Shown piece by piece: positions 1 through 8,331 of a DNA stretch of 64,000 nucleotides (its first letter is position 1; every line of letters starts with the position of its first letter). This DNA is from Microbacterium sp. SA39 (GTDB lineage: Bacteria; Actinomycetota; Actinomycetes; Actinomycetales; Microbacteriaceae): positions 186,001 through 250,000 of the forward strand of contig NZ_JXRU01000036.1 of NCBI RefSeq assembly GCF_000967865.1. The letters run 5' to 3'. The position numbers and the translations under genes are program-made. The notes under the pieces were generated by a model. That model was not told where the DNA came from. It worked only from the letters and a program-made list of their open reading frames with translations, and did not search any database.

Positions 1-921
1 AACACGCGCAACTTCCAGATGTTCCGCTACGGACGCCGCTGGCACGTGTTCATCAACCACGGCGAGTCCGACAAGATGTACATGACGACGAATCAGTACA
101 AGGCATACGATTACGCGTTCGTCGCAGGTCAGGCGGCGCGCGACCGTCTCTCCCGCACTCTCTGGGACTACGACGTCGAGCGGCGCACCATGGATATCGG
201 TCGCCCGCAGGCGGATCACTACTCGGGGACCCTGCCCTACACCCCGGACGAGCGGGTCGTGGTGCTCTACGCGCCGACCTGGGAGGGCGACCGTCCGAGC
301 GCGCACTACGGATCGATCGCGACCCATGGCGAAGCGCTCGTGGAGCGGCTGCTCGCGACCGGTGCACATCGGGTGATCTATCGCCCGCATCCCCGCAGTG
401 GGGTCGTCGACGAGGCGTACGGAGCCGCGCACCGGCGCATCGTCGCGGCGATCAACGCTGCGAATGCAGCCGACTCCACTGCCCAGCACGTGTACGACGA
501 CGGGGCGGAGCTCGGCTGGCAGCTCTCCGCTGCCGACGTGGCGATCGTGGACATCTCGGCCATGGTCTACGACCGCCTCGCCGCAGGCAAGCCGCTCATG
601 ATCACGCGCCCTGCAGACGAAGAGGCCTCGATAGACACGACGGGCTACCTCGCGGACTGCGAGTGGCTGACCGTGGAGGATGCGGCGCGCATCGTCGCCG
701 AGGTCGATCGCGTGCGTGCGGACGACGCGGCCGTCGCGCGGTTGAAGATGTGGGTGCAGCACTATTTCGGGGACACGACACCGGGGGTGGCCACAGCGAA
801 GTTCCACGCGGCCGTCGAGCGGCTCATGCAGGAGTGGGAGCAGTGGCAGGCGCACGAGGTCGGCGCGATCCGCGAGGACGAGGACGACGACGACGACGAG
901 GCAGACGAGGAAGAAGCGTGA
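1..921 (+). CDS. CDP-glycerol glycerophosphotransferase-like protein, C-terminal part
   Basis: The reading frame is open from base 1, so the start lies outside the window; 306 residues are visible. The segment NHGESDK and the later YAPTWEG are characteristic of the TagF/TarF-like CDP-glycerol:poly(glycerophosphate) glycerophosphotransferase fold, which transfers polyol-phosphate units to a wall teichoic-acid-like acceptor at the inner membrane face. RPHPRSG and the ADVAIVDISAMVYD stretch match the C-terminal nucleotide-binding half. The protein ends in an unusually acidic tail of about 16 Asp/Glu-rich residues coded by runs of gac/gag. Its stop overlaps the birA start (GTGA). The exact polymer substrate cannot be told from this fragment. 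Confidence 0.8.
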   Translation, partial: NTRNFQMFRYGRRWHVFINHGESDKMYMTTNQYKAYDYAFVAGQAARDRLSRTLWDYDVERRTMDIGRPQADHYSGTLPYTPDERVVVLYAPTWEGDRPSAHYGSIATHGEALVERLLATGAHRVIYRPHPRSGVVDEAYGAAHRRIVAAINAANAADSTAQHVYDDGAELGWQLSAADVAIVDISAMVYDRLAAGKPLMITRPADEEASIDTTGYLADCEWLTVEDAARIVAEVDRVRADDAAVARLKMWVQHYFGDTTPGVATAKFHAAVERLMQEWEQWQAHEVGAIREDEDDDDDEADEEEA

Positions 922-1688
922 GCGGCGACTTCCCGCGCGCCCGGGCCGTCGTGCCGCGCCTTCAGGTACTGCGGGACACCGGCTCGACCAATGCCGATCT
1001 GCGGGCCCACGTGGACGACACCGACGCTTGGCCGCATCTCTCCGCGGTGATCACCCGTAACCAGACGGCCGGACGAGGGCGCCTCGATCGCACCTGGGTC
1101 GCGCCGGACGGCGCATCGCTCGCCGTCTCGGTCCTGCTCCGCGCGCTGCCCGCCGACCCCGGCGCTCGCGGATGGATCCCGCTCGCCGCGGGCCTCGCGA
1201 TGACCGAGGCGGTGTCGGAGCAGCTCGCAGGTCATGACGTCGCCGTCAAATGGCCGAACGACGTCCTCGTGGACGGCCGAAAGATCTGCGGAATCCTCGC
1301 CGAGGCGACGACGGATGCCGTCATCGTCGGAACCGGCGTCAACACCGCGATGACCGCCGAGCAGCTTCCGGTGCCGACGGCGACCTCGTTCGCCGTCCTC
1401 GGGACGGCCGTCGACGAGGACCGGCTGCTGGCAGACTATCTGGAGCGGCTGGGCGAGTACCTCTCCGCGCTCACTGCGGCTGACGATGCCGTGGTCAGCG
1501 GTCTGCATGCGGCGGTCACCGCCCGGTGTGCGACACTCGGGCTCGCCGTGCGGGTCTCCCTGCCGGGTGACCGGATGCTCGACGGAGTGGCGACGGCGCT
1601 GGACGCGCACGGTCGACTGCTCGTCTCGGCCGACGGATCCGCGCACGCGGTCTCGGCGGGCGACGTCGTGCACGTTCGCCCGGCCTGA
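918..1688 (+). CDS. birA: Biotin--[acetyl-CoA-carboxylase] ligase (monofunctional BirA)
   Basis: 256 residues. It activates biotin to biotinyl-AMP and attaches it to biotin carboxyl carrier domains of acyl-CoA carboxylases in the cytosol. The biotin/ATP loop GRGR (residues 52-55), preceded by TGSTN, and the KWPNDV motif (about 110-115) followed by GILAE are diagnostic; a short C-terminal beta domain follows. The protein starts directly at the catalytic domain, so the N-terminal winged helix of E. coli BirA is absent and it should be a pure ligase, not a repressor. The GTG start at 918 overlaps the upstream stop by four bases. A longer in-frame extension exists upstream but lies over the previous gene. 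Confidence 0.93.
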   Translation: MSGDFPRARAVVPRLQVLRDTGSTNADLRAHVDDTDAWPHLSAVITRNQTAGRGRLDRTWVAPDGASLAVSVLLRALPADPGARGWIPLAAGLAMTEAVSEQLAGHDVAVKWPNDVLVDGRKICGILAEATTDAVIVGTGVNTAMTAEQLPVPTATSFAVLGTAVDEDRLLADYLERLGEYLSALTAADDAVVSGLHAAVTARCATLGLAVRVSLPGDRMLDGVATALDAHGRLLVSADGSAHAVSAGDVVHVRPA

Positions 1689-1731
1689 TCTGACACGCCG
1701 TCGCGCAGACGGCGATGTCGCAGATCAGAGG

Positions 1732-1737
1732 CACAAT
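1732..1737 (+). promoter_or_regulatory. -10 box (CACAAT), leaderless start of PH-domain gene
   Basis: CACAAT ends 6 bases before the GTG at 1744 and there is no Shine-Dalgarno. It fits the NANNNT-6/7-start geometry repeated across the window, although its first base is not T. Confidence 0.4.
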
Positions 1738-1743
1738 GGTGGG

Positions 1744-2298
1744 GTGACTCAGCCCGTGACGCTCGGAGGCCGGCCCCTGATGCCGCCCCCCGGCGCGCAG
1801 ACCGAGGAACTGCTGATCGCACGGTTCCGCAGCCACGCCCGCCGTCTGTTCTGGTCGGCGGTCGTTCTCATCGCCGTCTTCGGCGCGACAGCGTATTTCT
1901 ACGACAATCTGCCGGCGGGCCTGGAGAACTGGATGCTGCTGGCGGCGGCCGGCGTCGCCGTCCTGCTCCTCGTCGTGATTCCCTTCTTCGTCTGGTATTC
2001 CCGCAGCACGACGGTCACCACCAGAAGGGTCATCGCGCACCACGGCATCGGGGCGCGTCGGCGCCAGGAGATGTCGCACGCCCGGGGCTACACGATCGGC
2101 GTTCGTCGGGGACCGCTGCAGCGCCTGTGGGGAGCGGGGACCATCACTCTCTCCAACGGCGTGGACGCCCCGCTGCGACTGTCGAACGTGCCGAACGTCA
2201 CGCTGGTGCACGAGACCCTCGCCGACCAGATCGAGGTGGGGCAGATCCTCGCTCACCGCGACGCGCAGGGCGGCGCCGACAACACCGACCGGTTCTGA
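1744..2298 (+). CDS. Membrane protein with bacterial PH domain
   Basis: 184 residues. Two hydrophobic helices (about residues 34-55 and 63-86) are followed by a beta-rich domain with TVTTRRVIAHHGI, typical of the bPH2 (YdbS/YdbT-like) family. In this family the domain sits on the cytosolic side; its ligand is unknown. The GTG start at 1744 is chosen because a -10-like CACAAT ends six bases upstream and the frame further upstream overlaps birA. It lies between birA and purK, a frequent actinobacterial arrangement. Function unknown. Confidence 0.8.
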   Translation: MTQPVTLGGRPLMPPPGAQTEELLIARFRSHARRLFWSAVVLIAVFGATAYFYDNLPAGLENWMLLAAAGVAVLLLVVIPFFVWYSRSTTVTTRRVIAHHGIGARRRQEMSHARGYTIGVRRGPLQRLWGAGTITLSNGVDAPLRLSNVPNVTLVHETLADQIEVGQILAHRDAQGGADNTDRF

Positions 2299-2396
2299 TC
2301 CGCTCGACCGGCGCTCATTCGTGGGTGCATCGGTGATGATGTCGGACGCCCCAGCTCTCGTGCGCGAGAATGAGGACAGACGAATGGAGGCGGCAC

Positions 2397-3521
2397 ATGA
2401 CGCTGCGTGTAGGCGTGATCGGCGGAGGACAGCTGGCCCGGATGATGATCGCTCCGGCGGTCGAGCTCGGCCTCGATCTGCGGGTGCTGGCCGAGGGTGA
2501 GGGCATGTCCGCCCAGCTCGCGGCGACCGCAGTAGGCGACTACCGGGACATCGATGCCGTGCGTGCCTTCGCCGCAGACGTCGATGTGATCACCTTCGAT
2601 CACGAGCATGTGCCCCAGGACGTGCTGCGCGCGCTGGTCGCCGACGGCGTCGTCGTACACCCCGGTCCCGACGCGCTCCAGTTCGCCCAGGACAAGCTCT
2701 CGATGCGGGAGCGCCTCTCGGAGCTCGGCATCCCGCAGCCCGAGTGGGCAGCCGTCCGCAGCGCGGAGGAACTGCAGGCCTTCCTCGACGCGCACGACGG
2801 CCGAGGTGTCGTCAAGACGCCGCGCGGGGGATACGACGGCAAAGGCGTGCGGGTCGTCCGCGCCGCCGAGGAGGCCCGTGACTGGATCGACGCGGTCGCC
2901 GACGGCGACGCCCTGCTCGTCGAAGAGCTCGTGCCCTTCGTCCGGGAGCTCGCGCAGCAGGTGGCTCGTCGTCCCAGCGGTCAGATCGCCGTCTACCCGG
3001 TCGTCGAGACCGTGCAACGCGGCGGCGTGTGCGCCGAGGTCATCGCTCCGGCGCCGGCGGCGACCGAGCGGCTGTCGAGGGTCGCCGCGGAGATCGGTCG
3101 GGCCATCGCCGACGGCCTCGGAGTGACGGGCATGCTCGCCGTCGAGCTCTTCGAGACGGACGACGAGCGGATCCTCGTCAACGAGCTCGCCATGCGTCCG
3201 CACAACAGCGGCCACTGGGGGCAGGACGGTGCGGTCACCGGGCAGTTCGAACAGCACCTGCGCGCCGTGGCCGATCTGCCGCTCGGGAGCACGGCGCCGC
3301 GCGCGACGTGGTCGGTGATGGTGAACATCCTCGGCGGCCCCGCCGAGGGCACGCTCGAGGCGCGGTTCGACGCAGCCATGGCCGAGCACCCGACGGCGAA
3401 GATCCATACGTACGGCAAGACCCCGCGACCCGGTCGCAAGGTGGGTCATGTCAATGTCTCCGGCGACGACCTCGATGATGCCGTCTACGTGGCGAGGGCA
3501 GCGGCGGCGCACTTCGACTGA
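2397..3521 (+). CDS. purK: 5-(carboxyamino)imidazole ribonucleotide synthase
   Basis: 374 residues. An ATP-grasp enzyme that carboxylates AIR with bicarbonate to N5-CAIR in purine synthesis; PurE then isomerises the product. GGGQLARMM at the N-terminus is the PurK signature, TPRGGYDGKG is the ATP-grasp phosphate loop, and VNELAMRPHNSGHW near residue 265-278 gives the Mg-binding and substrate region. The ATG at 2397 is preferred over one at 2370 because GGAGG lies at 2386-2390, six bases upstream, and the family starts right before the GGGQL motif. PurE follows, but two hairpins and a separate promoter lie between them. Confidence 0.95.
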   Translation: MTLRVGVIGGGQLARMMIAPAVELGLDLRVLAEGEGMSAQLAATAVGDYRDIDAVRAFAADVDVITFDHEHVPQDVLRALVADGVVVHPGPDALQFAQDKLSMRERLSELGIPQPEWAAVRSAEELQAFLDAHDGRGVVKTPRGGYDGKGVRVVRAAEEARDWIDAVADGDALLVEELVPFVRELAQQVARRPSGQIAVYPVVETVQRGGVCAEVIAPAPAATERLSRVAAEIGRAIADGLGVTGMLAVELFETDDERILVNELAMRPHNSGHWGQDGAVTGQFEQHLRAVADLPLGSTAPRATWSVMVNILGGPAEGTLEARFDAAMAEHPTAKIHTYGKTPRPGRKVGHVNVSGDDLDDAVYVARAAAAHFD

Positions 3522-3522
3522 G

Positions 3523-3543
3523 TGTCCGCAACACCGGCGGACA
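3523..3543 (+). terminator. Hairpin after purK (first of two)
   Basis: Perfect 7-bp arms TGTCCGC (3523-3529) and GCGGACA (3537-3543) with a 7-base loop, immediately after the purK stop. There is no U-run, so termination is plausible but not certain. Confidence 0.45.
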
Positions 3544-3547
3544 GGTG

Positions 3548-3574
3548 TGCCGCTGGGGGCTTCTCACAGCGGCA
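3548..3574 (+). terminator. Hairpin after purK (second of two)
   Basis: Perfect 8-bp arms TGCCGCTG (3548-3555) and CAGCGGCA (3567-3574) with an 11-base loop, just upstream of the purE -10 box. With the preceding hairpin it separates purK from purE. It could be a terminator or a DNA site near the promoter. Confidence 0.45.
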
Positions 3575-3579
3575 GACCG

Positions 3580-3585
3580 TAGCCT
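3580..3585 (+). promoter_or_regulatory. -10 box (TAGCCT), leaderless start of purE
   Basis: TAGCCT ends six bases before the purE GTG at 3592. No Shine-Dalgarno is present between them, so transcription is predicted to begin at or next to the start codon. Confidence 0.55.
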
Positions 3586-3591
3586 GATCTG

Positions 3592-4107
3592 GTGACCGAG
3601 CCACTGCACTCCGCTGCCGAGCCGCTCGTCGGCGTCATCATGGGATCCGACTCCGACTGGCGCGTCATGGGCGACGCCTCCCAGGCACTCACGGAGTTCG
3701 GCATCCCGCATGAGGTCGAGGTCGTGTCGGCGCACCGCACGCCTGACAAGCTGATGTCGTACGCGCGTGAGGCGAGGGCTCGCGGCATCCGCGTGATCAT
3801 CGCCGGCGCCGGTGGAGCAGCTCATCTGCCGGGGATGGTCGCCTCGATGACTCCGCTGCCGGTGGTGGGCGTGCCCGTACCCCTGGCCTACCTCGACGGC
3901 ATGGACTCGCTGCTGTCGATCGTGCAGATGCCTGCGGGTATCCCGGTGGCGACCGTGTCGATCGGTGGGGCGCGCAACGCGGGTCTGCTCGCCGCGCGGA
4001 TCCTGGGAACCTCCGACTCCGATATCGCTGACCGCATGGAGGCCTTCGCGCGCGACCTCGAAGCGCAGGTCGAGAAGAAGAACGAACGGCTGAAGGGTTC
4101 GCTGTGA
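3592..4107 (+). CDS. purE: N5-carboxyaminoimidazole ribonucleotide mutase
   Basis: 171 residues. A class I PurE that converts the PurK product N5-CAIR to CAIR in purine biosynthesis. MGSDSDW near the N-terminus, SAHRTP (about residues 46-51) and [12 protein letters not shown] (about 68-80) are the substrate-binding loops with the catalytic His. The GTG start at 3592 follows a TAGCCT -10 box by six bases, suggesting a leaderless message independent of purK. The stop overlaps the start of the LCP gene (GTGA at 4104-4107), indicating translational coupling. Confidence 0.95.
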   Translation: MTEPLHSAAEPLVGVIMGSDSDWRVMGDASQALTEFGIPHEVEVVSAHRTPDKLMSYAREARARGIRVIIAGAGGAAHLPGMVASMTPLPVVGVPVPLAYLDGMDSLLSIVQMPAGIPVATVSIGGARNAGLLAARILGTSDSDIADRMEAFARDLEAQVEKKNERLKGSL

Positions 4108-5558
4108 CGCTTGCGCCGCCGCGCGCATCAGGGCGCCCGCTCATCGAGACTCGCCCGCTCCGGCATCCGAACTCGTCCGACCCGGCGCTCATGGCCAAGC
4201 GCGGCTGGTGGCTCGTGCTGCTCAACCTCTTCGTGCCCGGATCGGCGCAGGTCCTCGCCGGCAACCGCCGCCTCGGCCGCTTCGGGCTCGGTGCCACCCT
4301 TCTCGCCTGGTTCCTCGTGATCGTGGCGGCCGGCCTCGTGCTCTTCGCCCGGCCCGTGCTGCTGTGGCTCACCATCGGCGGGGGTTTCTTCTCGGCAGCT
4401 GTGCTGACGATCGTGCAGGTCCTGCTCGTCGGGTACGTGGTGCTGTGGATCATCTTGACGTTCGACGCCCTGCGGCTGGTTCGCCTGGTGAAGGTGCCGG
4501 TCCCTTCGCGGTTCGCGATTCCGGTGGTGGCGCTACTGCTCCTCGGGCTCGTAGGCGGGGGAGCGGGGTACGCCGCGACGGCGGTAGGGTCTGCGCGGGG
4601 CACCATCAGCACGATCTTCGGTCAGAGCGGACCGAGTGTCCCGCCCAGCGAGGGTTACTACAACATCCTGCTCCTCGGCGCCGACAGCGGTGACGGACGC
4701 GACTCGATGCGGTTCGACAGCATCTCCGTCGTGTCTGTGAACGCCGACACCGGAGCCGTGACGATCACGGGCATCCCGCGCGAACTCCCGAACGCGCCGT
4801 TCAGTGAGGGCAGTCCGATGCAGGAACTGTATCCGGACGGCTTCGAAGGGCACGGTTCGTCCTCGTGCGGGTGGAACGGGTGGATGAACCACGTGCGCAA
4901 TGCCGCCGAGATCTGCCGTGAAGACCAGGGGGCGTCGCTCTATCCCGACGCGGTGGCGCAGGGCTCGGAGCCCGGCATCGAGGCGACCAAGGATGCTGCG
5001 GAAGGCATTCTCGGAATCGAGATCCCGTACTACGTCTTCGTCGACATGCACGGATTCGCAGAACTCGTGGATGCTCTCGGCGGTGTGAACATAAACGTCA
5101 CCGAGCGGTTGCCGAAGGGCGGCCCGCCCGAGAACTGGCAGGGCACCGACGTGAACGAGTGGGCGATCGGCTGGATCGAGCCGGGCGAACAGCTCATGAA
5201 CGGCGACACCGCGCAGTGGTATGCCCGCTCGAGGTACACGACCAGCGACTGGGACCGCATGAAACGCCAGCGCGAGTTGCAGGCAGCGATCCTCGCGCAG
5301 TTCACCCCGCAGACCGTGCTCACCCGATTCAACGAGGTGGCAGCGGCGGGGACGGCGCTGATCAGCACCGACCTGCCGCAGGACAAGCTCCCGGAGTTCT
5401 TCGACCTCGTGCTCAAGTCGAAGGAGCTGCCGGTCACGTCGATCGAGTTGACCCCCGAGACGGGTGTGGATGAGTATCAGCCGGACTACGCCTACATCCA
5501 GGAGATGATCCGGCTCGCACTGCACCCTCCGACGGAGACCCCGACCCCCGAGCCGTGA
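4104..5558 (+). CDS. LytR-CpsA-Psr (LCP) family cell-wall glycopolymer ligase
   Basis: 484 residues. LCP enzymes move lipid-linked glycopolymers (teichoic acid, teichuronic acid, arabinogalactan) onto peptidoglycan outside the membrane. The N-terminal 150 residues hold about four hydrophobic helices, more than the single anchor of most LCP proteins, starting after MAKRGWW. The extracellular LCP domain runs from about 185 to 430: [21 protein letters not shown] with the catalytic-core Asp, ITGIPREL with the pyrophosphate-binding Arg, and later [17 protein letters not shown] with conserved Arg residues. It overlaps purE and precedes two hairpins. Given the polysaccharide genes nearby it is a good candidate attachment enzyme. 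Confidence 0.9.
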   Translation: MTLAPPRASGRPLIETRPLRHPNSSDPALMAKRGWWLVLLNLFVPGSAQVLAGNRRLGRFGLGATLLAWFLVIVAAGLVLFARPVLLWLTIGGGFFSAAVLTIVQVLLVGYVVLWIILTFDALRLVRLVKVPVPSRFAIPVVALLLLGLVGGGAGYAATAVGSARGTISTIFGQSGPSVPPSEGYYNILLLGADSGDGRDSMRFDSISVVSVNADTGAVTITGIPRELPNAPFSEGSPMQELYPDGFEGHGSSSCGWNGWMNHVRNAAEICREDQGASLYPDAVAQGSEPGIEATKDAAEGILGIEIPYYVFVDMHGFAELVDALGGVNINVTERLPKGGPPENWQGTDVNEWAIGWIEPGEQLMNGDTAQWYARSRYTTSDWDRMKRQRELQAAILAQFTPQTVLTRFNEVAAAGTALISTDLPQDKLPEFFDLVLKSKELPVTSIELTPETGVDEYQPDYAYIQEMIRLALHPPTETPTPEP

Positions 5559-5583
5559 TCAGCGCCGCCTGCCGGGCACGCCG

Positions 5584-5623
5584 CAGCCCACGACCGTCTC
5601 CTCGAGAGGAAGAGGCCGTGGGC
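5584..5623. terminator. Inverted repeat between convergent genes
   Basis: Arms AGCCCACG (5584-5591) and CGTGGGCT (5616-5623) with a 24-base loop that contains a smaller TCCTC/GAGGA stem. It lies 25 bases after the LCP stop. Probable terminator. Confidence 0.45.
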
Positions 5624-5649
5624 TTCCGGTGCGATGACCGGACTCGCCA

Positions 5650-5686
5650 GACGACGGTGATCGGAGGGGGAGGGATCACCGTCGTC
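5650..5686. terminator. Bidirectional terminator hairpin
   Basis: Perfect 13-bp arms GACGACGGTGATC (5650-5662) and GATCACCGTCGTC (5674-5686) with an 11-base purine-rich loop. It sits between the convergent LCP gene and the LAXTG protein gene and is the strongest hairpin seen in the window. Confidence 0.75.
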
Positions 5687-5718
5687 CAGCCGACCACCGC
5701 GCGAGGCGGCAGCCAGAC

Positions 5719-6303
5719 TCAGGCGCGCTTGCGGCGAGCCGCACCCGTCGCGACGAGCGCTCCGCCGGCGACAAGAGCGACTGCCCCGCCGCCGAGGACC
5801 CACGGCGAGACGCTTCCTCCCGTGAGAGCCAGCTCGAATCCGTCACCGGTGAGCGGCATCTCCGAGCCTGCGGGTGCGACCGCGGGATCGTGATCGCAGC
5901 TCTCGGCTGCGTCTTGGCCTTGCGAGACGGTGATCGTCGCCGTGTAGGAGCGCGAACCCGCGAAGGCGACGGCGTAGGAGCCCTCGCCGTCGGACGGCGG
6001 GCGGAAGGTCACAGTGAGGCCCCCGTCGGCAGTCGCGGTGTTGCCGGAGATCGCCGAGTTCCCGGCGTTCAGGCCGGACACCGACACGTTCACGTTCTCG
6101 GACGGCAGGAAGTAGTCCGCCCCGAAGACGATGGTCGAGACCTCGCATGTGTCGATGATCGGATCACCGACCTTCACGCCGGGAGGCGACGGGTAGGAGT
6201 CGGATGCTGCATCCGGCGCGGTAGGCGCAGCGGTCGCAGCGGTCGGCGCGATGAATACCAGCGCGCCGGCGGCAAGGCTGATGGCAGCCAGTTTCTTCAG
6301 CAT
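5719..6303 (-). CDS. Secreted LAXTG-type (class E sortase) surface protein
   Basis: 194 residues. A signal peptide (MLKKL, a hydrophobic stretch, then TAATAAPTA) leads a short Ala/Gly/Ser-rich ectodomain with an Ig-like beta pattern around residues 55-130 and two Cys. The C-terminus has LALTG (about residues 158-162), a hydrophobic helix and the basic tail ARRKRA, the three parts of a sortase sorting signal; LAXTG is the motif assigned to class E sortases of actinobacteria. The ATG at 6303 is preferred over an upstream in-frame start because GGGGAG lies eight bases before it and the signal peptide begins there. No sortase is encoded in the window. The ectodomain function is unknown. Confidence 0.8.
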   Translation of the reverse strand: MLKKLAAISLAAGALVFIAPTAATAAPTAPDAASDSYPSPPGVKVGDPIIDTCEVSTIVFGADYFLPSENVNVSVSGLNAGNSAISGNTATADGGLTVTFRPPSDGEGSYAVAFAGSRSYTATITVSQGQDAAESCDHDPAVAPAGSEMPLTGDGFELALTGGSVSPWVLGGGAVALVAGGALVATGAARRKRA

Positions 6304-6446
6304 GATTTCTCCCCAGAATTTCACGCGGAATCGCACTCGAACACACCCCTGCATTCGACTGCGTGGACTCATCCTGCCCCCACGGCAGGAAGACAGAGCC
6401 CAGATATTCCCCAGTAGGTCGACAGTAACCTATCCGGCGGCGAAAG

Positions 6447-8222
6447 TCACGATGCGCACTGCAGTTCGGCCCGGGAGATCTCGGGCTCCTGGATCAACGG
6501 TGTCACCAGCGCCTCGGTGAGTCGTTCTCCGGCACCCTCGCCTTGGAACTCGACGGTGATGGTCGTCGACTCCCCGGGCGCGAGCAGCACCTCGTGCTGC
6601 ACCACGGCGCGGTCTTGGAGCGTCGTCGTCTGCACGCCCTCTTCCTCGCCGTCGCGATCGATCCGCGAAGGCGTGGCGCCCTCGGGTCCGTACACCGCGA
6701 TCAGCGTGCCCACCGACCCCGCCGGGACGCCGTAGTATCCGGCGCCCGTCACATAGGGCGGCAGCGAGGTCGCGGCATCCGCCGGCGCGGTGTTGGTCCA
6801 CGTCACTCGCACCTGGGTCGTCGCCTCGCCCTGGCACGTTCCGACCGCTGTGGCGATGGATGCGCGCGTGTAGTAGTCCATCTTGGCGCCGGTGGTGTCG
6901 TTCATCAGCACGCCGACGTAGGTCGCATCGGCAGCGTCCTCGGGAATCGTGCCTCCGAGCGCAGAGGCCGCGAGCACGGCTTCCTCGTCCTCGTGCGCGC
7001 TCCAGATGCGGACGCGGCCTTCGTCGGCCGCCTCGGCGAGGGCGCCGATCAGCGCGCGTGGGTCACCGCCGGAGAGCGCGGCGGAGAAGAGTCCGCCCGC
7101 CGCCTGGGCGAAGACGTCGTCCTGGGCTGCCGGGTCGGGGATGGCGGCGTAGATCTCAGAGAGCAGGATGCTGAGCACCGTGTCCTCGGTCGCGGTGAAG
7201 GGTCCGAAGGCGAGGTCCCCGGTCGCAGCCATCAGATGCTTCGCGACGACGGCGTCGACGGCGATCACGCCATCGACCTCTCCGCCGAATCGCCCTTGCC
7301 ATCGCGTGGCGATCGTGGCGCCCGCTTCAGCGAAGTCAGGGATGCTGGTGATGTTCTGCAGGTAGCGTCCGGGCCGGTCCTCGAAAAGCGCGACCGTGGA
7401 CTCGCTGAGCGGAAGAGGCACGTCGAGCGCGGGGAAGTCGCGGGTGGAGGCCTGCAGGCCCAGGGTGATGCGGCCGCCTTCCGCATGCAGCAGGGCGATG
7501 GAGCCGATGATCCCGCCGGACGAGCGCAACTCGGCGTTGTTCTGCATCGCCAGCACGTAATTCCGAGGACCCTCGCCGCCGAGCATGGTGGGCAGCAGGA
7601 CGGAAGCTCCGTGGAGCGAACCGACCACCGTCGCGGCCTCGGTGACGGAGCCGCGCAGCTCGCGTACCGCGTCGGCGAGAGGGGGGAGAGTGGCGTCGGC
7701 GTCGATCTGCTGGGCGCGCCGCGCCGCCGAGGTCAGAGCATCGCTGGCGGTGCCGAGCGGCTTCTCGATCGCTGCGAACGGTGCGAGATCGATCGCGCCG
7801 CCGGTGAACCCGAGGCCGGCCAGGTCGAAGTCGCCGGCGACGTCGAGGAGCGGAGTGAGAGCGTCCGACGACACATCATCGGCGATCGTCGCCACGTCGC
7901 TCACCGCTCGGAAGTTGGGGCCGAGCCATGGCACGAGACCGAACGCCTGCCAGATCGGATCAGAGGTGAGGTCGTTCGCCGAGGCCGCGTTGCCGGCGAT
8001 GCTCTTCGCGATCGGCTCGGCTCCTTCGAGATCGCCCGCGGCGATCGACGACTTGAGCTGCGATGCGCCCTTCGCGACCTGCTGCAGATCGCTCACGGCG
8101 CCGATCCCGCGCACGGTCACCCAGCCGATTGCCAGGACCAGGACGGTCAGAAGGATGCCGACGGTCCAACCGACCCATCGGCGCTGCCGGGGAAGTCGAC
8201 CGTCGCTCACGTGAGCATTCAA
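6447..8222 (-). CDS. DUF4012 domain-containing membrane-anchored protein
   Basis: Up to 591 residues. A basic N-terminus (RLPRQRRWVGW) precedes one transmembrane helix (about residues 19-41), followed by a long extracellular region with the DUF4012 pattern, including NNAELRSSGGIIGSIAL and a PLPLSE stretch. The family is common in actinobacterial exopolysaccharide neighbourhoods; its biochemical role is unknown. The start is uncertain: TTG at 8222 or GTG at 8210, both without a clear Shine-Dalgarno. A 9-codon frame from ATG 8248 ends in a TGA overlapping the TTG (TTGA), which would allow coupled initiation. It is divergent from the glycosyltransferase at 8332. Confidence 0.75.
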   Translation of the reverse strand: MNAHVSDGRLPRQRRWVGWTVGILLTVLVLAIGWVTVRGIGAVSDLQQVAKGASQLKSSIAAGDLEGAEPIAKSIAGNAASANDLTSDPIWQAFGLVPWLGPNFRAVSDVATIADDVSSDALTPLLDVAGDFDLAGLGFTGGAIDLAPFAAIEKPLGTASDALTSAARRAQQIDADATLPPLADAVRELRGSVTEAATVVGSLHGASVLLPTMLGGEGPRNYVLAMQNNAELRSSGGIIGSIALLHAEGGRITLGLQASTRDFPALDVPLPLSESTVALFEDRPGRYLQNITSIPDFAEAGATIATRWQGRFGGEVDGVIAVDAVVAKHLMAATGDLAFGPFTATEDTVLSILLSEIYAAIPDPAAQDDVFAQAAGGLFSAALSGGDPRALIGALAEAADEGRVRIWSAHEDEEAVLAASALGGTIPEDAADATYVGVLMNDTTGAKMDYYTRASIATAVGTCQGEATTQVRVTWTNTAPADAATSLPPYVTGAGYYGVPAGSVGTLIAVYGPEGATPSRIDRDGEEEGVQTTTLQDRAVVQHEVLLAPGESTTITVEFQGEGAGERLTEALVTPLIQEPEISRAELQCAS

Positions 8223-8319
8223 GCACGAACCGGAGTGAGCGACGGCATGCTTCCTGTGGGATCACTGACATTCGCGCGGCACGAGGGTCGCGCTCCACGG
8301 GGGAGCGGGTAGGCGAGGA

Positions 8320-8325
8320 TAACCT
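8320..8325 (+). promoter_or_regulatory. -10 box (TAACCT), leaderless start of glycosyltransferase
   Basis: TAACCT ends six bases before the ATG at 8332 with no Shine-Dalgarno between. Confidence 0.5.
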
Positions 8326-8331
8326 GAGCGC

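Noticed and set aside
2253..3512. Long open frame (about 419 codons) antisense to purK
   Set aside because: It mirrors the purK codons, has no recognisable domain and no start signal; long antisense frames are expected at this GC content.
6373..6389. Small hairpin CCTGCC/GGCAGG upstream of the LAXTG gene
   Set aside because: Six base pairs without further support; common by chance in GC-rich sequence.
8207..8248. Second possible leader peptide before the DUF4012 gene
   Set aside because: A 9-codon frame ends in TTGA at the putative start, but the start codon itself is uncertain and no promoter of the window's type is nearby; kept only as a note on that gene.
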